Source: Acridotheres tristis (taxonomy: Eukaryota > Chordata > Aves > Passeriformes > Sturnidae). Taken from it: DNA of 64,000 nucleotides. Both the position numbers and the translations under genes were made by a program. The stretch is from assembly GCA_037013685.1 (NCBI GenBank), contig CM072891.1:14608501-14672500 (forward strand), given 5' to 3'. Positions 1 to 14,739 of this stretch are shown here, in pieces (position 1 is the stretch's first letter; every line of letters begins with the position of its first letter). The notes under the pieces were generated by a model. The model was not told the origin of the DNA. It worked only from the letters and a program-made list of their open reading frames with translations, and did not search any database.

Positions 1-821
1 GTCCAAGAAATCTAGGGGTCTCTGTCTAAAGTCACACAGTCTAGAGTGATGACTTAATACCTGGTGATGAGTAAATCTCTGTAAATGGCAGCTCTGCAGC
101 TACCTCTATAGGGGGTTAATGGCAGAGCAATAATCCTGCTCCCAGCATGAAGGGAACAGTACTTTTGATGATTATTCCAGGTATAAAGAGGTTTCTGTCC
201 CATTGCATGTCTGATTTGTGTAGTTTTTTATTAACTGTTTTTAATAAGAAGGTTGATAGGGAAATTCAAAATTGCTCTCCCCCTATTTATACTCTATCTC
301 AGGCTATAAACATTCAATAGATTCCCTGTCCAGGAATGCATTTGCCCTTCCCTTCTTCCTCTCTTTGCTATATAAATCTCTCCCTATAAAACATTGGACT
401 GTTCCAATGGTAGACCACTGTGGGAATTTATCAGCCTCCTGGCAATTTAGCAAGTAAATTATTGATTCAAAGACACTTAAAGCTTGTTTAAAAAACCTTG
501 AAATTTGCTGATTTATTGTCTTTGTGTGGTTAAAATTTTAAGTCCACATAATCAAAATCTCCTAACAATCTCAGCACACGGCAAGACTTATAATGCATCC
601 TATGAAAGTCAATATACTCTATAATTTTCCTAGAGCATCTCAAATAAACACACAATTGTTACAGCTGGTAGTAGCTGGGCTCTAAAACTGGATACTTCCT
701 CCTTCACAGGTGGAAAATCATTGATGTCTCAGCATATTCCCAACCTATTCACTGAGCTTCATAGCCTAGCACTTTTTACTTTTTAGAAGGCTGATGCTGT
801 ATGATAACAACTGAATAAGAA

Positions 822-840
822 TTATATATATATATATATA
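822..840. repeat. Short (TA)n microsatellite
   Basis: Uninterrupted alternating T and A for about 19 bases, followed by CACATGTG. Too short to be remarkable; a likely length-polymorphic site. Confidence 0.9.
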
Positions 841-3695
841 CACATGTGCATAATGCAAGGCTTTATTTGGGGAGCTGAAACCTCTATTTTAGTTGTGCTT
901 GGTTGGTAGCTCTGACCAAAGTCCTTACAGTGGCAGATCCCTTGCCTATATTTCACTGAATACCTCTTATTCTCTTGTCAAGGTTTTCCAGTGGTGTGGA
1001 ATGCAAGAACGTAAACAAGAACCACTTCAATAAAAATGACAATGCCCTTAATATACAGCTTGAAAAACACCGTGTCTCACTTCTATATGTCCAAGTGGCT
1101 TTATAAATGTAGGATATTTCAGATAGACTAGAGAAATTGTAATGTTTAGTATTCCGTAGCTAACCTTCCTGATATTAAGGTAAATTTCCTCATCATTATT
1201 GCTCTGCATTGTATTTAGTTCCTGAATATTTTGCCCCATTAGGAATAGACTAGAAATACAGAAAAGGAACCATAGCCAAGGAGAGAAACTAAAGAACAAT
1301 TTCATTTTCTACAGTGTGCTCAAACAGGAAGATCCTTGTTGTGGTCTCTTGAAACCATCAGCTTTTCTCTTTCTTTTTTGCTACTTCACCTTTCCCTTCT
1401 CTCACATTTCTATTCCTCATGGGAGGAAAAAACACAGTTGTTTCTCCAAAATGATTGCAATCTCTGTATCATCTCAGATAAGTTACTAGCAGCAGGTGAA
1501 AAGAGAAGTGTTGTAAAATGACTTGCCAGTTTTGTAAAATAAAATTTGTCAGTGAAGTACATACTTAGAGTCTACTCTGGGGATTTTTTCCCCCCTGTTC
1601 TGTTTCCACTCAGTCTCTCACACTTCTAGAAAACAAGTACTTACCAAAGGTGCTTTCAGGACTCCTAATCTTGTCTCTTAAAATGTCAGAAGGAAGAGAG
1701 AATATTCTTGGGCAAGAACTCTGGCCTTGCTCTTTGTTGTCCCCTTCTCTGTCCCTGAGAGCTGGAGATAAAAAAGATCAAAACAAAAAGGCCAACTAAA
1801 TGTTCTTCCGTGGCTCAGTCATATGAGGAATTTTCTGAGGATCTCCAGTAACAGCAAAATCAACTCTTTGCCAGGGCATTCTGGAGACTGTACTTTCTTC
1901 CTCATTGCTTTATGAATTTTGGCTTACTGAGCAAATGAAAGGAAACACTTCCAGGATAGCCAGGGTATGTCTGTCCTATGCTCTAACAATTCAAAAAACT
2001 GTCAACTAAATCTCCTAATCTGATTTCATTCAGAACTTATAAGTGAAGCACATAGAATAAATTGAGTAGACCAAGCATTCCCTTCTCCCATTAAAAATAA
2101 ATGTTTGCAAGCATAAAAGATTGCTTGTTATCCTTACTTTAACAACATGTAAGATGTGATAAGGGAGGAGATAGAATAATTTGACTGAGCACTGGCTAAG
2201 TAAGACAAAGTCAGGATTAGCTGTTATGAAGCTCAGTGCTTCCTCCAATTTAGATTTGTAAGAAAGAAACAGGGAAAAAATATAAATTTTGTAAGCAGTT
2301 TCTTAGAAACTGAGATATTTATTGGGTATTTGGAAATTGGTGTTTTGCATACATGCTTTGGTTTTAATAACCTATTATTTTAGGCATCTAATTTTCTTCT
2401 TACTTCTCGACCATCATAACTTTTGTGTAGAGAGTTTTACCACAATTGTGGTTTCTTGTACTGTTCTTTTTTCATCTGAACAGTAGTAAAAACCTGAAAT
2501 ATAAATTGAGAGAATGGCATCCTTCAGTAGTTTGTATTAATTATTGAGATTTATATTCTATAAACAAGCATGTTTGTATTTTTCTGTACTATGCCTTACA
2601 TCCCCTAGACTTCTGATTTTTGTAGTTGCGCCTTTAAGAGCTTTATATACTTGGAAGCATGGTAGCTCTTTCCCAGTGTACACAATAACATTCTGGAGCC
2701 ATTCAAAGCATCTGTTTGACAGAAAGAAGAGAAGAAGCATAAAAAGAAGAGGAAAGTTTTTATTCCTCTTCTTGAAATGGTTGGCAAAATACTTTTCTTC
2801 AAAAAACCCCACAACATTATGCTTTACTGAAAGGTATCTTAAACATAGTTGTATTGCCTTAACAGTTTAAAATATTATATAATCACATAGTCTGAATTAG
2901 GTCTTCTGTCCCATTAGCTGTGTTCTCATTTATAAATGGTGTTCAGACTGTTGGAATAAAATCATGAGAGAGAATTGAGTATAGCTGCTGTTTGATTACA
3001 GGGACAGATGCTAACACAAAGGCTATTCAAGACAGAGGTTTGCATATGAGCTTCCATATAAATAGTGCTGAAAGTTCTGAAATATTTTTTTTCTTGCTAT
3101 CACCTTGGAGACAGTTTGTGCCTAATGAAAATATATTGTTGGCCTTAATGTAATAATCACTATGAGAGAGTTACACATTTTTAATCCTTTAAAGATGTCG
3201 TTTAAATATTATCTATCCTCTATGAATATTTGATGCTCATTAAATATTCCCTGGAAAAGTAAAAATAACACTTACATTTGTTAAAAGATTTTGGCAGCAG
3301 TAATATAACCAGAATGGTTTTCACTTCTAGAATTAGTAATACGTCCCCTTCCTGCTGGCCCATCTCACTCTTAAATATTAGAAAGATAAATTCCCAAGGA
3401 TAAAGGACAAACAATCTGGAAAAGGTCAGAGGGAGCAGAATCAGAAGTAGAGCTACAAGGGAGGAACCATAGGATATATTTCTCTCTGATTTCTTCTATA
3501 AGAGAAATATGTTGTGAAACATCACTTTAACAAAATGTATTCTGTATTCCAAAGAGCTAAACTGCCTAGATAAATCAACCCCTCTCACCAGACTGCAGAA
3601 TATTGGAAAGATGAGATAAAAGAACTTAGCAGAATGGTCAAAATCAAGGGTATACCATTAATTCCATTCTCTTCCCTTTCCCTCATCCCACTATA

Positions 3696-3739
3696 CATAT
3701 GTGTGTGTAGGTCTGTGCATGCATGCACATGCACACATA
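3696..3739. repeat. Alternating purine/pyrimidine tract with 16-bp palindrome
   Basis: The tract is mostly TG/CA/AT dinucleotides. Positions 3714-3729 (TGTGCATGCATGCACA) equal their own reverse complement over 16 bases. Alternating purine/pyrimidine sequence can adopt Z-DNA in general; whether it does so here is inference. Confidence 0.8.
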
Positions 3740-4870
3740 GGCACTTATCTTAGCCTGACTACTTTAGTTTAGTTACATAAAGTGGGGCTTTCCTTACAAA
3801 ACCCTCTGTTTAACAATTGTGGTGTGAATCTAATTAATACATATTTTTAAGCCTATAAGCCTTATGTCTCAGCAATTTTTGTAGCCTGAAGCGTCACAGG
3901 ATAACTTTCATGCAAGAAAGATTTCTTTTTTTCATTATAAAATATACTGACCTTGTATTCTGGTACTATGTTAAAAGTTTCCATTTTAATTTATCTAAAA
4001 CTGTTTATTTTGTATGAGGCTGATGTGACGTTTGTTCATCCCTCTCTAATGATAACAAAAAAGCAGTAGTTTGTCCATTTTCTATTCAGTGACTGACATC
4101 TTTTTTACTGAATTATTCATCTGCCTCCTACTTTTGAAATTGCTTTCTCATGATAGATTTTCATTCCAAGCAGAGTAGCAGTGTTAAGAATTTCTTAGGT
4201 GTTCTATCCGTTAAAGATGCTCCCTGTTTACAGTCTTGAAGAAACTGTAACAAGCTTTAATACTCACAGTCATTACTGGGTGTCCTGAGTATGCAAATGC
4301 AGCAAAGCTGTTATTCCTCTCTTAACATTTCCTTCAGGGTGTGTAATGGGAGTTAACACTTGGTTATATTAGTGAAGCCAGGGAAATGATATGTTTACCA
4401 CTGAAGCTCAGGAAATATATGGTTAAGTGTCAGTTATTAGCTTGGTCATAAACCTCCTTTGCAACATCAAAAAATGGCATTTATCACCTCAGGAGAAGGC
4501 TAATTAAGCTAGAGGACTTTGTTTAAATTCCCAAATAGCTTGCAGTGCATGAAGGTCCCTTGTGTATAATCCATTCTGATTCAAAATGCTACAGGAAAAG
4601 AAGAGCAAGACAGAGACAGAACTGGAGGAGCAAAGGGGCCATGGATTAAAGGCACATACATTATTCAAACATTTCTCTGGCTTCAGTGGAGAATTGAATT
4701 AAATGTTTCTGAGCTTTCATTATTGGGATATGAAACTAAGTTCTTCCTGGAGAGGCAAGAATATCTTATCAGAATGGTAACCAGCCATTATGAGTGAGGT
4801 ATTAAAGTACTGGAATTAAGTGAATACCAACATGAGCTTGTGAGCTGGTTCTAATAACTTGATAAACAAG

Positions 4871-4988
4871 TTGGTTTTTATCTTTTTGGTTTTTTCTGGT
4901 TTTATATTTGGGTTTTTTGATTGTTTGTGGTTTTGGTTTTTGTTTGTTTTGCTTTTGGTTTTTTTGTTTTTTGTTTTTGTTTTTTTTT
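4871..4988. repeat. T/G-rich low-complexity tract
   Basis: About 118 bases made almost only of T with interspersed G, as runs like GTTTT and GGTTTTT, ending in a T run and CC. The opposite strand therefore reads as A/C-rich, producing artificial Lys/Gln/Asn-rich open frames (4802-5026 and 4816-5007, -) that are composition artefacts and not genes. It could be the degenerated tail of a minus-strand retroposon, but no element body is recognisable next to it. Confidence 0.85.
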
Positions 4989-6567
4989 CCTGAAGAAACC
5001 TTTTCATTCAGATTTCTGAAAGTCATGTCCCTGCTCTGTAGGTATGTACCTATATGAGTAGTTATGGCTCATAACTTTCACCAGTGAGTGCAGCCATTCT
5101 GATGTGATGCCAGAACTGCAGCTGCAATGAGCTGTACAGAGGCTTCCTTGTGGATCAGTCTCAGAGTGAACACAGGAGCCCTATAGCAGTAAGAGGAATC
5201 AGAACTCATCTGGTCTGGTACCCAGAAAAGACAAGTGGCACCACAGATTTTACAGCTGGTAATTGCATATACAGAGATAATGGGACATTAAAAATCTTGT
5301 TGATAACTCTATACATTATAATAGCTTTACTAAAAAAGGCAAGCTAACTGTTTTACATTACCACCAGATTTTTAAAGGACTAATGGAAATAACTCAGTTT
5401 CTGGCAAGATGTAGGAAAAATTGAGTACCACCTATTTGAAGGGCTTTGAAACAATTCTATATACAATCAAGAGTTGAGAAAGTGCAGATTTATTTATAAT
5501 AGCAAAAAGAAAATAGTTAATGGGATCCTATTCTGAAAGCAAAGTAATTACTTCAATTGGGAATGATACGTGTGCATACGGATATATAAATATACATGCA
5601 TGTGTATGATATATATTATATAAGAGTTAAATATTTGCCTGCTTCAGATTTTTCCAGCTTGTGAGCTACTTTATTCATTAATCAATTATACACTAAAGCC
5701 AGAGTGGTTTCCCTGTCTTGCAGATGAATTGGTCAGCTCTCTGTACAAGTGTTATGATTTTTTTTTTTGACCTTTTATTGGTTTATCTGTAGAGGAGAAT
5801 CCCAGCTTTGCATCTGCTCATGTCTTTGCCCTTTATCCGAGGAGTTATGTGTGCTTTCATCTTTCTTTACACAAAATTTAATTAGTTTATTCTCACACAG
5901 TAATGTCTATTGATTTGTTTCCTTATGCTTTGATTGTGCTGAGACAAATATCTTCTCTGCTTGACTGCTACTTGCATGTAAACTTAACTACCAATTACTT
6001 TTCATACATTCTCTTCCTTTGTTCTTAACAGTGATTGAGAACAAAACCCGTATTCTTTAAAAATGTATAACTATTTATTTGGCTTTAGTTAGGAGTCATG
6101 TTGATGAAAGTGCACTAATTCTTTGTTTCAAAAATAATTATGCTGTCTTTAAAGGGATTTCAAGATATGCTTGCTTGCTTTAGGGTCTTATTATGGTAAA
6201 TGAGCCCACTGGAATAGTGGCTCAGATAATTTTCAGTGCTTAAAAGAAAAGAAGCTGAATAACATTAATGCACATTCAGATATGTGCAGTCTCAGACTAG
6301 GTTAGGAACAAAAGTTATTGGATTGTTGATGCTTCAAGGCAATGTGTCAATGTTTCTGTTAATATAGTGATTCAACTATAATGAGCATTCTATAAGATCA
6401 CACTCAGGAGGAGGGGAAAAGGAAAAACAGGCAGAAATTTCCTTTCCTTGGAGAAAACAAAACTATCTGGAGATAAGAGAAATTAGAGAAAAAAACCGTA
6501 CAGGAAAAGGATAGAAATGAATTCTCAAGTTCAGTAAGGCAGTGGAGTTTCCCATATGTTGAAATAA

Positions 6568-6587
6568 CTTTCAAATACTTTCAAATA
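6568..6587. repeat. Two tandem copies of a 10-bp unit
   Basis: The decamer CTTTCAAATA occurs twice back to back. A minor slippage duplication. Confidence 0.9.
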
Positions 6588-9500
6588 CAAGTCTAGGTTG
6601 GGAATCCTTTCATTACTGTTCCCTTTGCCCTCCTATTACATCTTGTGAGAAAGTTCCTTAACAGAAGCTGGAACTGTGGCTGAAAATGAGTGCTTTTCTG
6701 ATACCTTTTGAGATGTTGGCAGCACTTCACTATACTTTGTTATGAGTTGTAAAAAAAGTAACTTCTGGTGATGAGACCTGCAGTAGGTAGCAATTTAGTG
6801 GGGTGGAAGTAAGTCAGTAGACAAAAAAAAAAGGTCTTGAGGCCCCTACAACAACGTTACAGGCAGTTTGGGATTCTTACCTGGGACTAGATCTATTCTT
6901 GCTGGATCAATCATCCTCACTATGCAAAGGGTTGCAACTGTCCAAAACACAAGACTTTGGTTGCAACTCTTCTGTCCCTGGGAAGGGCTGGAAAATAAAG
7001 TTCACACTCAAACCAAAGAAGCTTGTTTAGTTCCCTCCCAAAAGAATCTACTTAATATGTATCAGAATTTCTCTGCAAAGAGACCAACACCAGACAAAAC
7101 TGGATTGAGAATTTTCTTTCAAAAGCAGAGTTCCACTACACTAAGACACTTTCTGTTCTGTCTCTGAATATCAAAGTTATGACTTTTTGTTGTAGGAACA
7201 ACTGAAAAAATGGGCTGATAATAGCAAACAAGTCTTACACAAATATTTTCTCATTTTGACAATGTTTTTCCAGTTTTTATGCAGTTGCTGACATAGGAGA
7301 AAATGAATTGCAAGCTGGTTGAAGAAATCCTCTCCATAACCTTCTGTGAATAACATGTTAAAGAAATCCACTCTAAGTTTTAGTCTTCTGGAGAAAACTA
7401 AGAACATTACTGGGTTCTGTTTGGATGCCCATATCACATAGGCAGGATCAATAATGGGGATAATTCTTTTAATACTGAGCCATAAAATACTAATTCAAAG
7501 AGCAATTTTGTTGGGATAGCTTTCCAAATCCTTTCACTGCTGTCTCTTCTGAAGAATTATATTCTATTTTAGCTCTCTTGCAGTTTAACACATAAGTGCT
7601 ATAAGTAAATGAGCTGTAACATGCCTTCTTTCCCATTATATGTGTCCAGAGACATTACTGTTATCAAAAAGTTTCCCTCTACTGGGTATTACCCCTACCA
7701 TAAGAGAAAAGAAGTGAGTTTTGTTTGGTCACAGTAGCTTCTTCTGAGAAAAGTGATTTTTGTGGGGGTTTTTGTTGTTGTTATTTTTTTTTGTTGGATT
7801 GGAAATAAAGCATGTGTCTTCAATTATTTGTAATAGTCCATAGTATAGCAAATATAGACAGCACCAAAGACACAGTGTTGCTCTTCCAAAATGAAAAAGT
7901 CTTTATCTCAAATTGCTTCTCAAGGCTTTCAGGAGGAAAATATATAGTCAGTTGGAGCTACATATTAAGACATTTCTATTTGTCCTTCAACTGCTTCATG
8001 TCGGTAATACTTAGGATTCTCTGACTGAATAAAAAAATTACATTAGCAAACTGAGCTATTAACTTGTTATGAGCTCATGTTGGTCTATCATGGTTCTAGT
8101 ATAGAAGAGGGAATCAGATGGGTATTAAGTTTATTAATCAGAATACTACAGATTTCCTCTGAAAAATACTTTTAAGAAGTTCATTTCACTTCTTGCAAAG
8201 CTTAAAACTTCTCTACTGAAAGAAAAATGAATTTGCTTCAAAGTGCCACATAAGGAAGTGGACGAATACAAAGTGAGATGCTGCAAATGGTGCAGGATTG
8301 CACCACTGCACTCCCATCTGATATCACACTGCTGGTATTATCTTCTCTCACCACAGGACAGGAGAGGGGAAGGCACAACTGTATTATCTTAGCTGTTGTG
8401 ATATATTAAGCCTGACATGCTGCCAAACCCCATGTGTATTAATAAGTTTCTCCCACTGATCCCCAATGGCACTCAGATGGGTTCATTGGTAGATTGTGGC
8501 AGACATTTAAATGTTTGAGCTGGGCAATTTGAGATGAACTGTCATGATTCATTATCCCTATTGAGGGAACAGTGCCAGGAAGTATCTGGCTGATGACTTG
8601 AGAGACACCTAGTAAGCAGAATAAAACCCCAACTCACTCAGCAAAGCCCACAGCATTGCTGAAGGGTCTAAATCCAATGACCAATACAACACACTGCCAC
8701 TTGTAATAAGCCAGGAATTAAAAGCTGTTGTTATTAGGGACTTAAACTCAAAGGTTGGCAAACAATATGCTCCCAAATCAGAGTCTATCACCAGCTGACA
8801 GCTACTGCCTGCCTCTTGCCTGCTGGATGTATCTGGGTGTGTGTAAATGCAGATTGGAAGACAATAATTACTGGTTACAGGAATAAACACCTCCTGATTT
8901 CTTTTAAAATATAGAGTTTTTAAAATATCCCTGCCTCCTTTTAAGGAGCTGATTGTTGACAGCAGTGCAGAGCTGAGCCATTTTGCTGTACTAAGTAAAA
9001 ACTTTTGACTAAAAGGGTCAAGGTGACAAAGGGAAGACTGACTGCTTTTGAATCCAGCCTATATTCTGTCTTTGTATGTATTCTAAGCAGAGTTCAATTG
9101 TTTTGCCTTATATTCTTTCTCAGGTAATACACAGGATCTTCAGGGTAGTGATAATAAATTCCTATGCAAATTTTACTGACCAGAAGGCTATCATAGAATG
9201 TTGTGGCTCTATACTTAAAAAAAAAACCTGAACAAACCCCAAAAAGTTCTTTGATAGAACAATAAGAACGCTAAAATTCTGGGGGGACAGGAATCATATT
9301 TGATTTATAACCTAATATAAGGAGAAACAGATATGCACATCTACCTTACTGAAAAATGATTTTTCTTTATGAAGGAATGCCTTTTAAGATATATTTTTTG
9401 TTCCATCATTGTTGGATAATCAAAGGTCTCAGGTTTCTTCACCTGCCATTGCAATTGCAAAAATGTTTACATATTTTTGTGAAGAAATGGATGAACCGTT

Positions 9501-12500
9501 TTTATCAAGTTCTTCTAAAGGTATGTAATGAACTATGTTTTGGCACGGGGACTGAATCTACTAGCTAAAAGTTTAGCTTTATAGGTTTACAGTTTCAGTC
9601 ACACTTGCAGCACCACTTGGTCTCTTTACACTGCTGTTTAGGCTTGCCAGGCATTGTGGATTGCTGTCAGACAGTTTTCACTATAGACTAAAGACTATAA
9701 AATAAATTGTGTTTCTTCAAAACGTATTTTCCTAAATCTCTTACCTGCCATTTGTCCTCTCATCTGTATGCATTTATTAAAGATGTGTCAGTATGAATGG
9801 TTTAGAGATGTGATTATTTAGCCTTTTTGGTGGAAGAAAGAACAGCTAAAAACACCTGTTGCAGCATTCTTTCATATTTGGATGAATACCTGTGTCGTTA
9901 GAGAAAATGAATTTTGTGACCTTTCCTACTACCCTCCTTTGTTGTGCAGCATTCAATATGAGTGGTGGTTTTTTGCTTTGAAGGCACATTCAGTAAGTCA
10001 CCATTAGGGTACCCAGCTGCCTGGGAGCCATGGTGCAGAAAAACAGAGGACAAATGACAGTCAGGTATTAAATGCTTTTGCAAAGTTACTATGGACAAAG
10101 GTATAATTATGTTGTATTATGATTCTTTCATGCATGTCCTAGTCTATAAGTGCAAATACACTTATTTGTCTTGTCTGGACAATGCTTTGGTTTGAAAAAG
10201 CTCTTAAGGAATGCTCTTGTCTCATTTCTTTTTTGGCACAGTGATTTGATGTGTTTATGGACAGTATGATTTGGCTAAATTGAAATCAATAGCCAAAATA
10301 AAGCTCATTGGGACCTGGATTCGTATTTAATGTGTAGCAAAAATAAGGAGGGTTTAATTAACGCTCTAGGATGATGTGTGTTCAAAAAATGCTGTATAGA
10401 ACAATTTCAAATTTTTATATTGTAAAAAATATATGGTATGACAAAATGCAAACCAGATTAATAAATATATGGATAAATACTTGAAGTTTTATGTGTGGAG
10501 GTTTTTAATAAGTTGATAGTTTCAAATATTATCTTGTCAATTTATCATAATATTCTTTGTTTGTGGTTTTTCTTGCAAGAAATGAGACCTGCATTATGAT
10601 CCGATTTTTAGGGACTATTTTAAAATATTGATTCTTTGAATATCAGCATAGTCTAAAGAACAGATAGTTACTTTTTATCTGGGAAAAAGCCCAAAACCCA
10701 AAATGTGTGCCAAAGGTAGTATGTTTGAAAGTAAAACTCCTCAAAGTAGAAAAAGCTCGACTCTGAGATGTGCTGCTTTTTGATGTAATTAATACAACAA
10801 CAGATGAGATGCAAGGCCTTGCATTAAAATTTGTGTTTGATAAAACTGGTTATTTGCTTTTAAGTATCTGCTCTGTAGGTACTGAATCTCATATATGTTA
10901 TCAATTAGTGATATAAACAGTAAGAAAATAGATAATGTAGAAAGAATTTCCTCTAACTTATTCTATAGAATCATGGGAAATTTAAGGTTGAATTTGCATG
11001 CGTTGAGGTTCTTCCATACCTGTGATTAGATGAAACATTAATTTATCACACATGCGAAAATTTGGCATACCTCAGAAATAAAAAGATCAATAAAATAAAA
11101 TTAATCCTGTTCTTTTATATCTGCAGTCAGGAGTGTGAAACAGATTTCAGTTCAATCATCAATTCAAATTAGCTCAGATCAGAAAGAATCAGAAAGATGT
11201 CCCTGAATGATTGCTTTAGGGCAGGATTTGATGGTTTTGAAACAAGTTTATAAGAAAAATGTTTGACTTTCAGACCACACTAGGGAAACTAAAACTGATT
11301 GTTACCTACTTTAGCATTTTCAGATTAAAATCTGGGGAGGGAAATAGCCTATAAAATTAAGTAATCCTATATATAACCTGCAGAGGTCTTACTTCTAGAC
11401 CATGGTACTTCCTAAGTAACTACTCAGGAAAAAATGTTGTAGTGATTTTGGATTTTGTACAGAGAATCCATTGTTTGGGATTGTCAGTTCAGAAGCACTA
11501 GAAACAATGTTAAGAATTTGCAATTTTAGCTGTAGACAGAAGCTGAAATGCTCCCTTTTGGGACAACTACACTTGGAAAAGAATTCAAACAGAAAAATTA
11601 GAATCTCTTCCTCATCTATAAGGGGGGTTGTGAACATGATTAGGTTCATTTAGAGTTCAGTTTTAGACAACATTTTGACTAGGTCAAGTTTTACCATGTG
11701 TATTGTGCAGAAAATAAAGAGCACTGTTCAGGATCAGACTAAGAGTGTTCTAGAAAACAAATGAATGAGTTTTATTGTTCCCTAAATTAATGGAGTACAA
11801 ATTGGAAAATAGTTCTGACAAGACTTCCTGTTTTATTCTCTTTCACCTGCATGTATGAAATATGAATTCATGCATACCCATAAAGAGACCAGCTGTGGGG
11901 GCTTTTGTCAAATGATCTTAGAGCATCCATCCATCCAAAATCTGCAACCTCCTCTATTTTTCTGCAATCGATTGTGTGTTCATGCCTGTTTCACACACAG
12001 TCATTTGGGCTGGGCACCACTCCTCCAGTCTGAGGGTCTTGCTAAGTTATACAGAAGTGGCTGGTGCAGAAAATAGGTTATAGATTATAAAAGAAGGCAG
12101 GAATTTATATCAACAAACACAACAAGGTGTTTGTTACTTTGGAAGCAAGTAAAATATGTCTTCTTCTTTTCCTCATTCTTTTTTCTTACTTTCTGATTGC
12201 CATTTTTGTGAGTAGAGAAGAAACTTATCTCTAAACAGCCAACTAACTCAGTTTTGATTTGCGTGTAAACTTTTCTGATTTAATTTAAATCAATAGTTGC
12301 TTACCAGAGGGCTGATTAAGCATTACAAAATTGATTTGCAAAACAAAATTGTGTTTGACATAATTTGAAGGTTTCTGTCTGTCAGTTATTCTGTGGGGTG
12401 TCCTACCTAGCCACAAAAATGTTTAATCAAGATTCTTTACCATGGTTGATATCCTCTGCCAGAGGATTTAAATCACATGTCCTGACTATGCAGTAGTATA

Positions 12501-14687
12501 GCTTTGGGCTGAAAAATGTAAATGTGTTTAATAAAATCAATTCAAATCCTTTTTGTAGGCCTCAGGATTACTAAAAGCAAGACAAATCCTCCTCTTAAAT
12601 GACATCTGAAGATCTCAAGGTCTCTGTTACAATATTATGATTAGTATATACAATTCCATTTCATTCAATAATGAGTTTGGCTAATGTAGGTTCTAGCCCA
12701 GGTGGACACAGAGCTACTCAGATGTGTCATTGTTGTCTTACTCCTTTGCTTGTGACATTAGCAGTGCTGTTTCTTTATATGCAGTAACAATTATTTGTGG
12801 TTTTAGAGCACAGGTATCTGGTTCTTGTTGCTGTTAATGAAACTCCAGGTGACCACAAAGTGCTGCAGAGTGACAGCTGTAAAATCCTTGGTGGCCAGAG
12901 GTTCGTTAGAATGCAAAAGGGTCAGAAATAGGATATTTAGTGAAAACAGTCTTTTTTCTCTTGAAAGATACTAGATCTAGACACAACTTTTATCTACTGT
13001 CAAGAAATAAAAAGATGGGATATTTAAAAATAGATTACTGTCATTTTGAAAATCCACTGACAACACTTATGTTTCAAAATAAGTCTTTTTCTTTTAAATC
13101 AAGTGTTAAACAGAAGTATAAAAAATTACCTTAGATGTCCTACATGTGAAAAAGACTCAAGTTTTACACTGGTGTGAAATAAATATATCAAAATTTTTAT
13201 ACTTTGACAACATTTAATTATCAAGATAATGGTTAAGGATGCAAATCACTAGGTGTTGTGTAATAATGTATTTAGCCCATATAGCAAAATTATATACTAA
13301 TAAAAAAATTAGGAATGTATTCCTGATTTTTCTCACTCAAGAGCCATATTAATAAAGTCCCCTTCAATTTTCCCTGTCATATTGCTCAAATTTAAAAAAG
13401 AATATCTGTAATTACTGTTTTCCAATAGATGTAACAGAAAGAGAAAGAGTTGCCAAAACACTTTCTAGGTTTTAATAGAAACAACCATAAAGTCTTTGGG
13501 AAAGTCTGAAAAAGGTGTTTTCAAAGTCAGAAGATATCTACTCCAGTTTCTAGACTGTGCCTTTTTGTTAACATTATGCTCAATCTCTTGTAACAAAAGA
13601 ATTGAATGGCCACCTATATTGTTTAAATGCCACCTGATGGTGTTGCTATGCTTACAGTATAAACAGTGATACCATTACTCATGCTTAATAGTACCTATGG
13701 CAAAAGATGCACTCTAAAACTGAGGAAACAATATAAAATCCTGTCTTGTACCACCTTGCCACTTCCAGGTCATCCTAAACTCTCATTCATTCTTCCTTTC
13801 TTAACCCAATGAGTAATATCAGATACTTTCGTGCTCAGAAATTAATCCACCTCCCTCTCAGGAGTTACCATCTCTGAGAGAAGCTCTGTAGTTCTCAAGG
13901 TTGGAAAATTTCCACAAATTTCAAATCAGGGAGGAGCAAGGTGTAGCATGATATTCCTTTTATTCTTATATTTGTTTCTATTTGCAATCACTGAGTGAAA
14001 TTCTCTCTCTCTGTCAATATCTATATACTCTGAATTATGTTTAAATACCAAAGTGTTATTTAAAATAGCCTGAGGGAGGGAAAAAAACCCGCATTATAGC
14101 CCTGAGTTCAGGGATATTCGTTGAGCTATGCCACAAGGCTCACACAAACATGACCAGTTTTTATAATCCCCTTAGGCAATGCTGAAACTATAAACATGAT
14201 GGGAATGAAATCTTACCATGTGTATCTAATGGCCCCAAAGAGAGTAACTCGAATTGGTGCTGACACAGCACTTGGCTTGTGTTAAAGGTTTAACATACTA
14301 CAAAAATCCCTGTGGCTTTTAGATCATTAGAAGAGGCTGTGGTGAGAGACTGTCCCAAAATACATGCTAGTGAGGTGTCTACTGATGCCATAAAATAGCT
14401 TGCAAACTGAGGTGCTTTGCTCTGTTTGGCCAGAGCAAATAACCCTAGAAAAATACAGGTGTACTCATATGCCTGACTCTTGTTCAGGCAGAAAAGGCAG
14501 AGCATGGAACAGTGAAATGTATTTTAAAGCAATATTGAAAAGTGTATCAAAATAATAGAAAATATTAATAGTTAAAGTTATTATTAATTTGTGCAAATTA
14601 ACTAATTGATGGATAACTAATTCAATATTAAAGTATTATAATAATATATAAAGATATATTAATGCATGACAGTGTGAGGTAGTGATA

Positions 14688-14739
14688 GATGTGTATGTGT
14701 ATCTGTATGAGTACATGCACATATGTATGTATCTGTGTG
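14688..14739. repeat. Imperfect TG/TA simple repeat
   Basis: A run of degenerate GTGTAT, TGTATC and ATGTATGT units, an old decayed dinucleotide/tetranucleotide microsatellite. Confidence 0.65.

Larger units (their letters stand above)
1..4870. other. Gene-free AT-rich unique DNA
   Basis: No supportable gene. The longest open frame (2544-2870, +, 108 codons) is overlapped on the opposite strand by frames of 84 and 70 codons and shows no domain, signal peptide or family motif, so it is taken as chance. A short (TA)n run at 822-840 and an alternating purine/pyrimidine tract near 3.7 kb are the only simple repeats that stand out. I recognise no transposon in this stretch. Confidence 0.75.

Noticed and set aside
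1930..1985. Possible CR1 tail (AACACTTCCAGGATAG)
   Set aside because: Only one short word matches; the rest of the CR1 3' chain is absent.
4802..5026. Lys/Gln/Asn-rich minus-strand open frames
   Set aside because: Translation of the complement of a T/G-rich simple tract.
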